A stretch of 64,000 bases of DNA from DASQZK01 sp963764345 (GCA_963764345.1 CAVXSF010000012.1:31743-95742); one strand, 5' to 3'; positions 1 through 9,112 are shown, numbered from the stretch's first letter. Translations and numbers: made by a program. Notes: generated by a model not told the origin, from the letters alone.

Positions 1-1697
1 CCAAAATTATCATAAAAATAGGCGTGTGTCTGAATGGCATTATCCACCGAGTAGACTTCGTAACTTATATAGGGATTTTTGGATAGATCCAGATCGGGAG
101 TCCTGTACCAGAACCCGGTCCATGTTCCCTTGCTGATACAGTTGATGTGTAAACACTCTGAGCCGTCAAAAACGACATTTGAAATGGTTTGGGAAATCCC
201 TTCACTTTCAATCTTATATTTTTGGGCAGCATAATCTGCATCAAAATTTGCGGGGTCTATGATTAATCCGGTGAGGGGAGCTTCGATAACATCCACCGTT
301 ATTGTTTTAGTGCTTGTCTGGTTCCCGTTACCCGAACCGGTAGCTTCATCAGAAACACTCACTTCAATTTGGGCAACCCCTGTAGCAATTGCATTGCAGA
401 CTATTTTTGGCTTCGAAGGATTCCCTTCGATATACGAAATCTGTACCGGATTCGAAATTACTGCTGTATTTAAACTGTTTGCCGAGTAGTTTAAAATTTG
501 TGAATTGTCGTCACCATCCGTCACATTATTCAGTGGGATTTCTATCGTCCCATTACTCAGAAACATTTCATTCAGCGACTGGATATCAAAATTTGGCGGA
601 TTGTTGAAATTATCGTAAACAACTACATCAAAAGAGTAGGTCGAAGAATTGTTGGCAGCACCGTCATCCTGTAGCTCAACATCAATGGTGGATGTCCCTG
701 CCTGCAAAGTTGTAAATGTCAATTTAGCATAGGGTCCGCTGTGATCATAGCTGACTTCAGGATTAGAGATCACAAGCCCATCACTGTTGGTAACTGAGAT
801 GTTAATCGCTTGTTCAAGTGAAGAATTTGCATCGGAAATACCGGCTAGCATTACCTCAATGTTTTGTCCGACAGGGGCATCAATATCATTGACAGCATTC
901 ATTACCGGAGGATTATTTCCTTCTACCGTTAAATTGAAATCCACAGGATAATCGTTGTATCCGTTCGCTCCTGCAGCCGTTATCGTAACAATATCTGATC
1001 CGGTGGCATCGGGTTTACAATCAAAGGTCAGTGTTGCCATTTGATTTGAAATTGCAGAAAATGCCACGTTTTCAATTAGCGCGTCTCCACCTGATAAATT
1101 CAGTGAAGCAGTATTTATTATATCTGTGAGCTGTACTGTTACGGACGTTGTATTTGCAGCCACTGTCATGTCCATGACGCTTGCCAGACCGGCTATTTTA
1201 GACGCCTGATCTCCTATCCTCAGATCATCCATCCAAAAGGTGCCAATCCATGACAATGCATCTCCGTTTACTGCAAATATCAGTTCTTTAACTTTCGTGA
1301 GATCCACACTTCCGGGATCGGTAAATTCGAATAAATATTCTCCAAATTTATCTCCTGAATAATGTACTCTTGAAGACCGTAATACATTGTTAACCGAATC
1401 GGTGAGATAAACATAAAACACGAAAGGCAAGCTGCCTCTGAGCTTAAGGCTTACGATTGGATTTGCGGAAATATCCAGGGTGGAGGGCAGTACATACTTA
1501 AACCCTGCCCAGGCTGCAAATTTATCGACATCTGATCTCAATGATCCATTTTCCAGATGTAGGCTGTATTGTGTGTCATTCTTCCATCCTCCATCCAAGG
1601 GCATTGAAAAATCAAGTGCCAAGCCCGTTGATTGTGAATGCACATTTGCTGAGGCGGCAATAAGCGCAGCCGTTAAAAGTATAATCCTGAATTTCAT
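1..1697 (-). CDS. Secreted multidomain Ig/cadherin-like protein, 5' part (truncated by window edge)
   Basis: The frame is open from an ATG at 1697 to base 3 with no stop, so about 565 N-terminal residues are visible and the C-terminus lies outside. It begins with a typical signal peptide (MKFRII, hydrophobic core, ending near NVHSQ). Residues about 25-180 look like a beta-sandwich carbohydrate-binding region (WIGTFWMDDLRIGD is typical of the end of such jelly rolls). They are followed by Ig/cadherin-like repeats with GDDNSQILNYS and DDGAANNSSTYSFDVVVYD signatures. A second jelly-roll-like part (GTWTGFWYRTPDLDLSKNPY) starts near residue 520. The architecture fits a large exported glycan-binding or glycan-degrading protein, probably T9SS-dependent, but no catalytic domain is visible. 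The divergent AraC gene at 1910 may regulate it; that is inference. Confidence 0.82.
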   Translation of the reverse strand, partial: MKFRIILLTAALIAASANVHSQSTGLALDFSMPLDGGWKNDTQYSLHLENGSLRSDVDKFAAWAGFKYVLPSTLDISANPIVSLKLRGSLPFVFYVYLTDSVNNVLRSSRVHYSGDKFGEYLFEFTDPGSVDLTKVKELIFAVNGDALSWIGTFWMDDLRIGDQASKIAGLASVMDMTVAANTTSVTVQLTDIINTASLNLSGGDALIENVAFSAISNQMATLTFDCKPDATGSDIVTITAAGANGYNDYPVDFNLTVEGNNPPVMNAVNDIDAPVGQNIEVMLAGISDANSSLEQAINISVTNSDGLVISNPEVSYDHSGPYAKLTFTTLQAGTSTIDVELQDDGAANNSSTYSFDVVVYDNFNNPPNFDIQSLNEMFLSNGTIEIPLNNVTDGDDNSQILNYSANSLNTAVISNPVQISYIEGNPSKPKIVCNAIATGVAQIEVSVSDEATGSGNGNQTSTKTITVDVIEAPLTGLIIDPANFDADYAAQKYKIESEGISQTISNVVFDGSECLHINCISKGTWTGFWYRTPDLDLSKNPYISYEVYSVDNAIQTHAYFYDNF

Positions 1698-1843
1698 AGT
1701 TGTTGATTTTAGTTAGTATCAGCTTCCCTCATACCCATCGCCTGGTAATTATAAAGCGCTGCCCATCCATAATAAAACTGCGGACAGTATCAGGAAAACC
1801 TAATCTTACAATAGTAGGTCCGGAAGTGAATAAAAACTAACAC

Positions 1844-1851
1844 TATATTTG
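1844..1851 (+). promoter_or_regulatory. Candidate Bacteroidota -7 element for the AraC gene
   Basis: TATATTTG matches TAnnTTTG exactly and lies 58 bp before the AraC start codon in an AT-rich divergent intergenic region (1698-1909). No convincing TTTG is present at the right distance upstream, so support is weak. Confidence 0.3.
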
Positions 1852-1909
1852 AATTATTGATACTATATTTCTATTATTGTTAATTATATTGATATAAAGT
1901 ATCTGTTAT

Positions 1910-2755
1910 ATGCTGTTTATTGAAAAGGTTCCTCTTAAGACAGATGAAATTATCTCGGTAGTCAGGAGTGAGAGTTTTGCATTGGATTATCCTTACCATA
2001 TTCATCCCGAATTTGAATTAATAATTATTTTGAATGCGTCGGGGAAAAGGTTTGTCGGGAATCATATTGGTAATTTTGAAGGAACCGACATGGCCTTCCT
2101 GGCGCCTACACTGCCACATAAATGGAAATTTGAAAATACACGGGAAGACTCCTGTCTCCTGGTTCTCAAATTTAAGGAACTCCTGCTTACGAATGACATC
2201 TTTTATTCAGATGGATGTCAGCCCTTCAATAGCTTTCTGCAAAGTGCAAAGCAAGGCTTGCATTTTACAGACAAATCCGATATTCTGTATTGTAAGAATA
2301 AACTTGAAAAACTGGCGAAGCTCAAAGGAGTCGATTTGGTGATGGCGAGTTTACAATTAATTCATCACATCTATAAAATTCGCAATAAGCAAACGCTGTC
2401 CCTAAAAACGTATTCGATCAACATTCCAAATAATAAACTCAATAAGATCGATGATATCTATTCATATATTCTCGAGAATTTCAACAATTCCCTTTCAATT
2501 GAGAAAATTGCAGATGAATTTAATCTGTCGAAATCAGGATTTTGCAATTTCTTCAAGCGTCATACCGGCTCAAATTTCTCCGAATTCGTGAACGAATTGA
2601 GGATAAGCCATGCATGTAAAATGCTCATTGAAACCACGGAGTCAGTTTCGAGTATTTGCTTTAGTACCGGTTTTGGGAATATCTCCTACTTCAACAGGAA
2701 GTTTAAAGAGATCACAAGGCATTCTCCCCGCAGTTATCGCCTGATGCATGAATGA
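1910..2755 (+). CDS. AraC-family transcriptional regulator with cupin-like sensor domain
   Basis: A 281-residue protein. Residues about 15-110 form a cupin-like AraC ligand-binding fold (YPYHIHPEFELIIIL, then FLAPTLPHKWKFE). Residues about 185-280 are the double helix-turn-helix AraC domain, with IEKIADEFNLSKSGFCNFFKRHTGS in the first HTH region and SSICFSTGFGNISYFNRKFKE, the family signature, in the second. Length and domain order are normal for sugar-responsive AraC regulators. It is transcribed away from the secreted protein at 1-1697, which suggests control of that gene or a linked utilisation locus. The last codons (LMHE, stop) lie inside an 81-bp tandem duplication that continues into aldo/keto reductase debris, so the natural C-terminus may have been altered slightly. 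Confidence 0.9.
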   Translation: MLFIEKVPLKTDEIISVVRSESFALDYPYHIHPEFELIIILNASGKRFVGNHIGNFEGTDMAFLAPTLPHKWKFENTREDSCLLVLKFKELLLTNDIFYSDGCQPFNSFLQSAKQGLHFTDKSDILYCKNKLEKLAKLKGVDLVMASLQLIHHIYKIRNKQTLSLKTYSINIPNNKLNKIDDIYSYILENFNNSLSIEKIADEFNLSKSGFCNFFKRHTGSNFSEFVNELRISHACKMLIETTESVSSICFSTGFGNISYFNRKFKEITRHSPRSYRLMHE

Positions 2756-2991
2756 GTTTTGCGTGAATATGCCGTATCAAAAAAAGTAACCCGGGATTCA
2801 AAAGCAGAAGGTATTAATTTGCTTATGCATGAATGAGTATTGCGTGAAAATGCCTTATCAAAAAAAGTAACTGAGGATTCAAAAGCAGAATGTATCAATT
2901 TGATGGCATCGTCTTTATTGGTCGCTGGGCCGTACCCATAGCTTAATCCTATACAACCATGCCCGGTTACCGAAACTTCCACCCCACTTTT
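2734..2991 (-). pseudogene. Aldo/keto reductase remnant (N-terminal fragment)
   Basis: The minus-strand frame reads KSGVEVSVTGHGCIGLSYGY followed by GPATNKDDAIKLIHSAFES and VTFFD. This is the conserved start of the aldo/keto reductase family (KSGLEVS..GLGCMGLSYGYGPA, then AI.LI..A...GVTFFDTA). A stop interrupts the frame just upstream (2992-2994), where the usual MxxRKLG start should be. The VTFFD(K/T)A segment occurs twice because of the 81-bp duplication. Nothing of the remaining roughly 270 residues of the enzyme, including the catalytic Tyr/Lys/His, is present. It is clearly a dead fragment, fused by chance against the end of the AraC gene. Confidence 0.75.
2745..2906. repeat. 81-bp imperfect tandem duplication
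   Basis: Two head-to-tail copies (2745-2825 and 2826-2906) each begin TGCATGAATGAG and share AAAAAAAGTAAC and GATTCAAAAGCAGAA. They differ at about eight positions over the first 76 bases. Being 27 codons long, the duplication keeps the minus-strand reading frame of the aldo/keto reductase remnant open. It also covers the end of the AraC coding region. Confidence 0.85.
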
Positions 2992-3115
2992 TCAAGGCGT
3001 CGGGGAGTACTTTCAGGTTTACAATGCCGGCGGGTAGCGGTACCACAACCCGCCCCGATTTATCAGGGACATTGCCGGACGACCACAATACATTTAGCAT
3101 TGGATAATATCATAG

Positions 3116-3250
3116 ATGAGCAACACAAACAAAATCATGATTCTCGTAGTCGACGACAGCCCCTCCTCTTTGAGATATTACATTTTTCATAAGCCAGAAC
3201 CCTTGTATAATCTTTATTCCGGCGGAGTTACAGATGCCGGAATGCCATAA
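3116..3250 (+). pseudogene. Possible response-regulator N-terminal fragment
   Basis: A 44-codon frame starts MSNTNKIMILVVDDSPSSLR, which resembles the first beta strand and acidic pair (VDD) of a receiver domain. It then loses similarity (YYIFHKPEPLYNLYSGG) and stops. A full receiver is about 120 residues, so this can only be a remnant or chance similarity. It lies between the aldo/keto reductase debris and the promoter of the TetR gene. Confidence 0.4.
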
Positions 3251-3277
3251 TTATTTTAAAATTTTTTCAATAATCTG

Positions 3278-3306
3278 TTTGTATCTATAAAAAAAGTTTA
3301 ATTTTG
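3278..3306 (+). promoter_or_regulatory. Bacteroidota promoter for the NO-response operon
   Basis: TTTG (3278-3281), 17 bp, then TAATTTTG (3299-3306) fits the TTTG / TAnnTTTG promoter. Transcription would start close to or within the palindrome at 3308-3323, so a bound repressor would block initiation. The TetR start codon follows at 3332. Confidence 0.65.
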
Positions 3307-3307
3307 T

Positions 3308-3323
3308 GAGTGAACATTCACTC
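3308..3323. promoter_or_regulatory. Palindromic operator, probable autoregulatory TetR site
   Basis: GAGTGA-ACAT-TCACTC is a perfect inverted repeat with 6-bp arms. It abuts the -7 element and lies 8 bp before the TetR start. Size and position are typical for a TetR-family operator; that the adjacent TetR binds it is inferred. Confidence 0.6.
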
Positions 3324-3331
3324 TTTTTTAT

Positions 3332-3922
3332 ATGAACGATAATTTAAGCAGACGGCAAAAAGAAATAATAAATGCAGCAATTAAGCTGATTGGTGAAGGA
3401 GGGATTCAAGCTCTTACAATAAAAAATCTTTCCGCGGAAATAGGAATTGCAGAGTCTGCATTATACAGGCATTTTAAAAGCAAAATTGATGTACTTAACG
3501 CTCTTCTCGACTTTCTTGGCTCTTATATCATTTCTCATTTCGAAAATGTGTACAAGTTAAATATCAGTTCATTTGAGAAAATAGAAAAAATGATATCCGG
3601 GCAATTGAAAATATTTGCAGAAAACCCTCCCTATGCAATTGTTATTTTATCAGATGGATTATATAAAAATGAAGAATCTTTATACTCGAAGATATTTATT
3701 GTAATGGAAAGGGCAAAATCAACATTTATAAACATTATTGATGAAGGTAAAAATAGTGGTGAAATAAGGAAAGATGTGCCCAGTGAGCAGCTAGCCTTCG
3801 TAATATTGGGAAGTATACGGCTCACTGTAACTCAATGGAGTCTTTCAGGCTTCAGCTTTGATCTTAAGAAAAGAGGGAATATTTTAATTAAGACATTGGG
3901 AACTTTAATTCAGAGTTCTTAG
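3332..3922 (+). CDS. TetR/AcrR-family regulator of the NO-detoxification operon
   Basis: A 196-residue protein with the N-terminal TetR DNA-binding domain: SRRQKEIINAAIKLIGEGG, then LTIKNLSAEIGIAESALYRH, ending FKSKIDVL at about residue 57. The remaining alpha-helical part is the ligand and dimerisation domain. The start follows a promoter plus palindrome within 30 bp, which suggests autorepression. Downstream in the same direction are cupin, quinol NO reductase and hemerythrin genes (gaps of 45, 23 and 19 bp), so it probably controls nitric-oxide defence. What it senses cannot be read from sequence. Confidence 0.88.
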   Translation: MNDNLSRRQKEIINAAIKLIGEGGIQALTIKNLSAEIGIAESALYRHFKSKIDVLNALLDFLGSYIISHFENVYKLNISSFEKIEKMISGQLKIFAENPPYAIVILSDGLYKNEESLYSKIFIVMERAKSTFINIIDEGKNSGEIRKDVPSEQLAFVILGSIRLTVTQWSLSGFSFDLKKRGNILIKTLGTLIQSS

Positions 3923-3967
3923 AATTCTTATATGCATAAGTAATTAAGTATAATTAATATAAACAAT

Positions 3968-4306
3968 ATGAAAGCAGTTGAGATAATTAATATTAAGGCA
4001 AGTCCTAATCCTCACGGAATCGAAACCAAAATATTCCATGAAAACGACTATGTACAAGCTGTGCATATTACTTTAAAACCGGGAGAAAAGTTAAAGAAAC
4101 ATATAACTGCCGTCGATGTATTTTTTTATGTTCTTGAGGGTAAGGGGATTATCGAAATAGGGGATGAGAAAAAAGAGGTCAAAAAAGACACCTATATTGA
4201 CAGTCCCGCTAAGATACCCCATTGCTGGTACAATGAAAGCAATGAGATACTGAGAGTTCTTGTTGTTAAAACTCCAAATCCGCAAGAAAAAGGTAAAATT
4301 TTATAA
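3968..4306 (+). CDS. Small cupin-domain protein
   Basis: A 112-residue single-domain cupin. VDVFFYVLEGKGIIEIGDE corresponds to cupin motif 1 and IDSPAKIPHCWYNES to motif 2; the usual metal-binding His residues are partly preserved (the His before Cys-Trp in motif 2). It sits between the TetR gene and the NO reductase gene and is almost certainly co-transcribed with them. Similar small cupins accompany NO-stress genes in other Bacteroidota. Function is unknown; a metal- or heme-linked protective role is speculation. Confidence 0.8.
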   Translation: MKAVEIINIKASPNPHGIETKIFHENDYVQAVHITLKPGEKLKKHITAVDVFFYVLEGKGIIEIGDEKKEVKKDTYIDSPAKIPHCWYNESNEILRVLVVKTPNPQEKGKIL

Positions 4307-4329
4307 ATCAACCGATTAATTATTACAGT

Positions 4330-6591
4330 ATGAAATCCAGAAATCTTTGGTTCACTTTTATCGCCATTATGGTAATCTGTTTTTCAATTCTTGGCTTTTT
4401 TGGCCATGAAATATACAGAGAGAAACCTCCCATACCTGAAAAGGTAATTTCTGAAGATGGAACCACCATTTTTACAAAACAGGAGATTGAAGACGGGCAG
4501 AATGTCTGGCAGTCAATGGGCGGACAGGAAGTAGGTACAGTATGGGGGCATGGAGCCTATGTTGCACCTGACTGGTCGGCTGACTGGCTGCATAAAGAAT
4601 CTGTATATCTGCTCGATAAATGGGCCGAAACAGACTTTTCTTCCAAATTCAGTAATCTGGATGCAGAAAAACAAGCTGCCTTAAAAGCCCGCCTACAGAA
4701 TGTCCTCCGCACAAATACTTATGACAATAAAACAGGCATTATTCATGTAACCACCGATATAGCTGAGGCAATAAAAGATAATTGTACTCATTATACCGGG
4801 CTCTTTATGAATGACCCTGCCCTTGAAAAAGAAAGAGAGGCCTATGCAATTCCGGCCAATTCAATTAAAGATCCGGTACGGATGAAAGATATGAATGCTT
4901 TCTTCTTTTGGGCATCATGGGCATGTATTACAAACAGACCTGGTTCCTCAATCACCTATACTAATAACTGGCCTCCTGATGAAATGGTAGGAAATGTTCC
5001 TTCACCCGGTATAATTCTTTGGACAGGTGTCAGCATTATTATGCTCTTAATAGGCATTGGGTTACTGGCATACTATCACGCCCGTTTTAAATCTGAGGAG
5101 CTGGATAAGTCAAAATTGCCTGAAAACGATCCTCTTATAGGACTTCATCCAACACCATCCATGAAAGCCACTTTAAAGTATTTCTGGATAGTAACAGCCC
5201 TGATACTGGTACAAATTATTGCAGGTGTCATTACAGCACATTATGGAGTTGAAGGCAAAGGGTTTTTCGGACTTAAGTTAGACACAATACTACCTTATGC
5301 CGTTTCGCGCACATGGCATGTTCAGATTGCAATATTCTGGATAGCAACATCATGGCTTGCAACCGGGTTATACATTGCACCTGCAGTATCAGGAGTGGAG
5401 CCTAAATACCAGCGTCTGGGAGTAAACTTTCTTTTTATTGCATTATTAATAATAGTTGTAGGGTCACTAATAGGTGAATGGATGGGGGTAATGCAAAAAC
5501 TTGGTTTCACCACTAATTTCTATTTCGGCCATCAGGGTTATGAATATGTGGATTTGGGTAGATTCTGGCAGGCATTCTTATTCATAGGTCTAATAATATG
5601 GCTTATTTTAATGTTCAGGGCACTGTTACCGGCACTTAAAAAGCCATCTGAAAACAAACAATTATTAGCTTTGTTTCTGGTAGCATCCATAGCTATAGCA
5701 GTATTTTATGGTGCAGGGCTAACGTGGGGACAACATACGCATTTGTCAATTGCTGAGTATTGGAGATGGTGGGTAGTTCATCTATGGGTGGAAGGATTCT
5801 TTGAAGTCTTTCGCTACTTGTATTGCTGCTTTTCTATTTGTCAGAATGGGTTTACTGAACATTAAATACGCTACCACAGGTGTTTTGTTTGCAACTATAG
5901 TTTACCTGTCAGGAGGAATTATAGGTACTTTCCATCACCTGTATTTTGCAGGTACTCCAACAGCAGTTCTTGCTTTGGGCGCTACATTCAGCGCTCTGGA
6001 AGTAGTTCCTCTTGTCCTGATCGGATTTGAAGCCTATCACAATTTAACCATTAGCAGGGCGACAGAATGGGTGAAGGCGTACAAGTGGCCAATCTATTTT
6101 CTTATTTCTGTCAGCTTCTGGAATCTTGTTGGCGCTGGTCTGTTTGGATTTCTAATTAATCCGCCTATTGCTCTTTATTATATGCAGGGACTTAATACAA
6201 CTCCGGTTCATGGACATACAGCACTTTTTGGTGTTTATGGCATGTTGGGGATCGGTTTGATGCTTTTTGTACTTAAAGGACTTACCAGCAAATACGTATG
6301 GAAAGACAGAATGATAAGTATATGCTTTTGGTCACTTAACATTGGGCTTATGCTAATGATCCTTATCAGTATCTTCCTGTTGGCGTTCTGCAAACAATTG
6401 CCAGCATTAAATATGGGATGTGGTATGCTCGTTCGGAGGAATTTATGCAGGGTTCAGGAATGCAAACACTTAGATGGTTGAGAATAATTGGTGATTCAGT
6501 CTTTACTGTCGGGGCTCTTGCCCTGGCATGGTTTGTAATAGGTCTGAAAACAGGATGGTCTATTAATAAAGATGAAAAAGATAATAATTAA
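4330..6591 (+). CDS. norB: Quinol-dependent nitric oxide reductase (qNor), interrupted by two compensating frameshifts
   Basis: Reduces NO to N2O using quinol in the inner membrane. The joined product is about 753 residues, normal for single-subunit qNor. The N-terminal fused NorC-like part shows GQNVWQSMGGQEVGTVWGHG and AYVAPDWSADWLHKE without a heme-c CxxCH. The catalytic core shows SRTWHVQIAIFWIA, GQHTHLSIAEYWRWW followed by VVHLWVEGFFEVF, IIGTFHHLYFAG and TPVHGHTALFGVYG, supplying the heme and FeB histidines. The frame changes by an extra C at about 5812 (EVF|ATC) and returns by a missing base at about 6376 (ISIF|PVGVLQ), ending LKTGWSINKDEKDNN. All conserved blocks survive, so consensus errors are more likely than decay, but a pseudogene cannot be excluded. 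Confidence 0.88.
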
Positions 6592-6610
6592 TGGAAATTG
6601 GAGGAGAAAA

Positions 6611-7165
6611 ATGAAAGCTACACAACAATTAAAAGATGAGCATGAAGGTATAAAACTGATGCTTAATATCATGGAAGCTATTTGCAACGATCTCGAAAAA
6701 GGGAAAGAATTGAATATAGATCATTTCGAAAAAATTCTTGATTTTATAAAAGGCTTTGCTGATAAATGTCATCATGGCAAAGAAGAAGATATCCTGTTCC
6801 CTGATCTGATAGAACATGGGTTGCAAAAAGAAGGAGGTCCGATATCAGTGATGCTTCATGAGCATCAGTTAGGCAGAGATCATATTAAATCATTGAGTAG
6901 TGCCTTCAATGAGCTTAAAGGGGGGAATAAAAGTTCAATCAACAATATTATCTCAAGTTCCGGAAGTTATATTGAGCTCCTCAGGAATCATATTGAAAAA
7001 GAAAACAACATTCTTTTTATGATGACTGACAGAGTTTTAAATGAAAAAGAACAATTAAAAATATTTGATGATTTTGAAAAGCTGGAAATTGAGAAAATCG
7101 GTTCTGGAAAACACGAAGAATATCACAAAGTATTGAAAGAGTTAAAAAGCATCTATTTGCAATAA
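6611..7165 (+). CDS. Hemerythrin-like (HHE) domain protein
   Basis: A 184-residue protein starting at the ATG preceded by a good GGAGG ribosome site (6600-6604), preferred over the in-frame upstream ATG at 6572, which overlaps the end of the qNor gene. It shows the HHE-type di-iron ligands in order: DEHEG near residue 11, DKCHHGKEED near 55, LHEHQLGRDH near 82, and RNHIEKENNILF near 127. Four long helices are predicted by the pattern. Such proteins bind O2 or NO or repair NO-damaged iron centres. Its place at the end of the TetR-cupin-qNor operon supports a role in NO scavenging or delivery. Confidence 0.85.
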   Translation: MKATQQLKDEHEGIKLMLNIMEAICNDLEKGKELNIDHFEKILDFIKGFADKCHHGKEEDILFPDLIEHGLQKEGGPISVMLHEHQLGRDHIKSLSSAFNELKGGNKSSINNIISSSGSYIELLRNHIEKENNILFMMTDRVLNEKEQLKIFDDFEKLEIEKIGSGKHEEYHKVLKELKSIYLQ

Positions 7166-7250
7166 ATCAGGCCTATTCAAAACCTGTAATACTCAGGCTT
7201 TTATCTGTTTTGCATAAAGGATGCCTTCCCGTGAAATTCAAGATATTAAT

Positions 7251-7282
7251 TTTGGAAATTTTAATTGAACGGAATAATTTTG
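7251..7282 (+). promoter_or_regulatory. Bacteroidota promoter for the small Cys protein
   Basis: TTTG (7251-7254), 20 bp, TAATTTTG (7275-7282): an exact consensus with ideal spacing, 31 bp before the ATG at 7313. The gene is therefore likely transcribed separately from the NO operon. Confidence 0.7.
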
Positions 7283-7312
7283 TTCAGAAATAGACACTCA
7301 ACAAACCTGAAC

Positions 7313-7510
7313 ATGGAATCCCAGATCAAGTGTGCCGAATGTACCCTTAGGGCCAAATACGACACAAAACCCAAATCTTTCGCAGGACGCTTCTGGCGGT
7401 GGCATATCAATTTCTGCCCCGGATGGAAGATGTACATGCATTCACTCGAAGCCGGTGAACGGCAGGCAATCGCACAAAAATACGGGCAGAAAAAATTTCT
7501 GGCCGGGTAA
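7313..7510 (+). CDS. Small conserved-looking Cys-containing protein of unknown function
   Basis: A 65-residue soluble protein with MESQIKCAECTLRAKYD, an aromatic-rich centre (GRFWRWHINFCPGWKMYMHS) and a charged C-terminus. A CxxC pair (CAEC), a third Cys and nearby His could bind a metal. I have an impression that similar small proteins occur in other Bacteroidota, but I cannot confirm this from the sequence. The ATG at 7313 is chosen because it follows an excellent promoter and the strong similarity begins there; a TTG at 7265 would lie inside the promoter. It follows the hemerythrin gene, so a stress role is possible, without direct evidence. Confidence 0.7.
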   Translation: MESQIKCAECTLRAKYDTKPKSFAGRFWRWHINFCPGWKMYMHSLEAGERQAIAQKYGQKKFLAG

Positions 7511-7672
7511 TGGTCTGACGTTTACCGATAAAATGTCAATCCAATAAGGGTTGTTCGTAAAGCTGACAAAAAACCGTTGTTCGCAATAATTGCCGTTATT
7601 TTTTTTCCGGTGTGGTTTTTTATATATTTCCGTCTGAATTGTCTCAAACCAGAATTAAAATACCGGGATTCC

Positions 7673-9112
7673 ATGATAAAATCAGATGTCAAACCGGTGG
7701 GATGGTTTTGCATCGGGCTGACCACCCTGTTCTCCTGCCAGTCGACCCCCAAACAGCATCGCAACCCTGTCCGTCCCAATATACTTATTGTGATGGCTGA
7801 CCAGTGGAGGGCCAAAGCTTTTGGTTATGCCGGAAACACAGACGTCAAAACTCCCAACATCGATAAGCTGGCCTCTGAAAGTATCGTGTTTACAAATGCG
7901 GTCTCCGGTGTGCCGGTCTGCTGCCCGGCAAGGGCTTCACTGATGACCGGTCAGCGCTCCCTTACCAACGGCGTTTTCATGAACGATGTGCAACTGGATA
8001 CCAATGCTGTTACCCTGGCTAAAGTCATGGCCGGGGCTGACTATCAGACGGCCATCACCGGAAAATGGCACCTCGACGGACACGGCCGTACGGCCTTCAT
8101 CCCTCCGGGCAACCGCAGACAAGGCTTTCAATACTGGAAAGCCAACGAGTGCACACACGATTACAACCACTCGATCTATTACGCTGATACTCCCGATACG
8201 CTTTACTGGGGAGGCTATGATGCAATCGCCCAGACGAAAGATGCCTGCCTGTATATCCGCCGTCACGCCAGCGACCCTGAACCATTTATGTTCTTCTTAT
8301 CATGGGGCCCCCCGCATGCACCGTATGAAACAGCCCCAAAAAAGTACCGTGCAATGTATTCTCCCAAAATGATCCGCCTGCAACCGAATGTTCCCGATTC
8401 TGCATCGGAAGCAGCAAAAGAGAATATAGCCGGATACTATGCACATTGCACGGCACTGGATGATATGGTTGGTCAAATCCGGCAAACACTGGAAGAGTCG
8501 GGTATCGCAGAGAATACAATTATCGTTTTCCTTTCCGATCATGGTGACCTTCTGGGCTCCCACAGTTATTATAAAAAACAACAACCGTACGATGAATCCA
8601 TCCGGATACCGATGATCTTCTACGTGCCGGAGAAACTGGGCGGAAAACCCGGAAACCGGAAAGCCATGATCAATATAGAGGATGTGATGCCAACAATTCT
8701 GGGACTGTGCTCGGTCAAAATACCATCCACCGTGGAAGGGACCGATTACAGTGATTATATCCACGGTGGTAAAAATCCCGGGGATACCGTAACCCTCATC
8801 TCCTGCGTACAACCGTTCGGACAGTGGTCAAGATCCGTGGGGGGAAGGGAATATCGCGGATTACGCTCACTTCATTACACCTACGTCCGCGATCTGAAAG
8901 GTCCCTGGCTGTTTTTCGACGATATCGCCGATCCTTTCCAGATGAACAATCTCGTCACCGATGTACATAAAAAGGAGCTGGCTAAACAGTTTGATGATCT
9001 CCTGACATCAAAACTTATCTCGACAGGAGATAAATTCCTTCCGGGATTGGAATATGTCAGGTTGTGGAAATATCCTCCACTGAATGCCAATGGGACAGTG
9101 TCGTATCATTAA
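7673..9112 (+). CDS. S1-family sulfatase, lipoprotein
   Basis: Hydrolyses sulfate esters, probably on a polysaccharide. The 479-residue protein from the ATG at 7673 has a lipoprotein signal (WFCIGLTTLFSC, lipobox Cys22), placing it in a membrane. RPNILIVMADQWRAKAFGYA supplies the metal-binding Asp. CCPARASLMTG (Cys83 to Arg87) is the C-x-P-x-R site whose first Cys is converted to formylglycine. GKWHLDG, GPPHAPYE and VFLSDHGDLLGSH complete the active site. The C-terminal part is the usual smaller domain. It is paired with a second sulfatase 190 bp downstream. The anaerobic maturase (anSME) is not in the window. Exact substrate class cannot be assigned. Confidence 0.92.
   Translation: MIKSDVKPVGWFCIGLTTLFSCQSTPKQHRNPVRPNILIVMADQWRAKAFGYAGNTDVKTPNIDKLASESIVFTNAVSGVPVCCPARASLMTGQRSLTNGVFMNDVQLDTNAVTLAKVMAGADYQTAITGKWHLDGHGRTAFIPPGNRRQGFQYWKANECTHDYNHSIYYADTPDTLYWGGYDAIAQTKDACLYIRRHASDPEPFMFFLSWGPPHAPYETAPKKYRAMYSPKMIRLQPNVPDSASEAAKENIAGYYAHCTALDDMVGQIRQTLEESGIAENTIIVFLSDHGDLLGSHSYYKKQQPYDESIRIPMIFYVPEKLGGKPGNRKAMINIEDVMPTILGLCSVKIPSTVEGTDYSDYIHGGKNPGDTVTLISCVQPFGQWSRSVGGREYRGLRSLHYTYVRDLKGPWLFFDDIADPFQMNNLVTDVHKKELAKQFDDLLTSKLISTGDKFLPGLEYVRLWKYPPLNANGTVSYH

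Noticed and set aside
2915..3192. Frames over 2915-3192 on both strands
   Set aside because: They overlap the aldo/keto reductase debris in other frames and show no family similarity.
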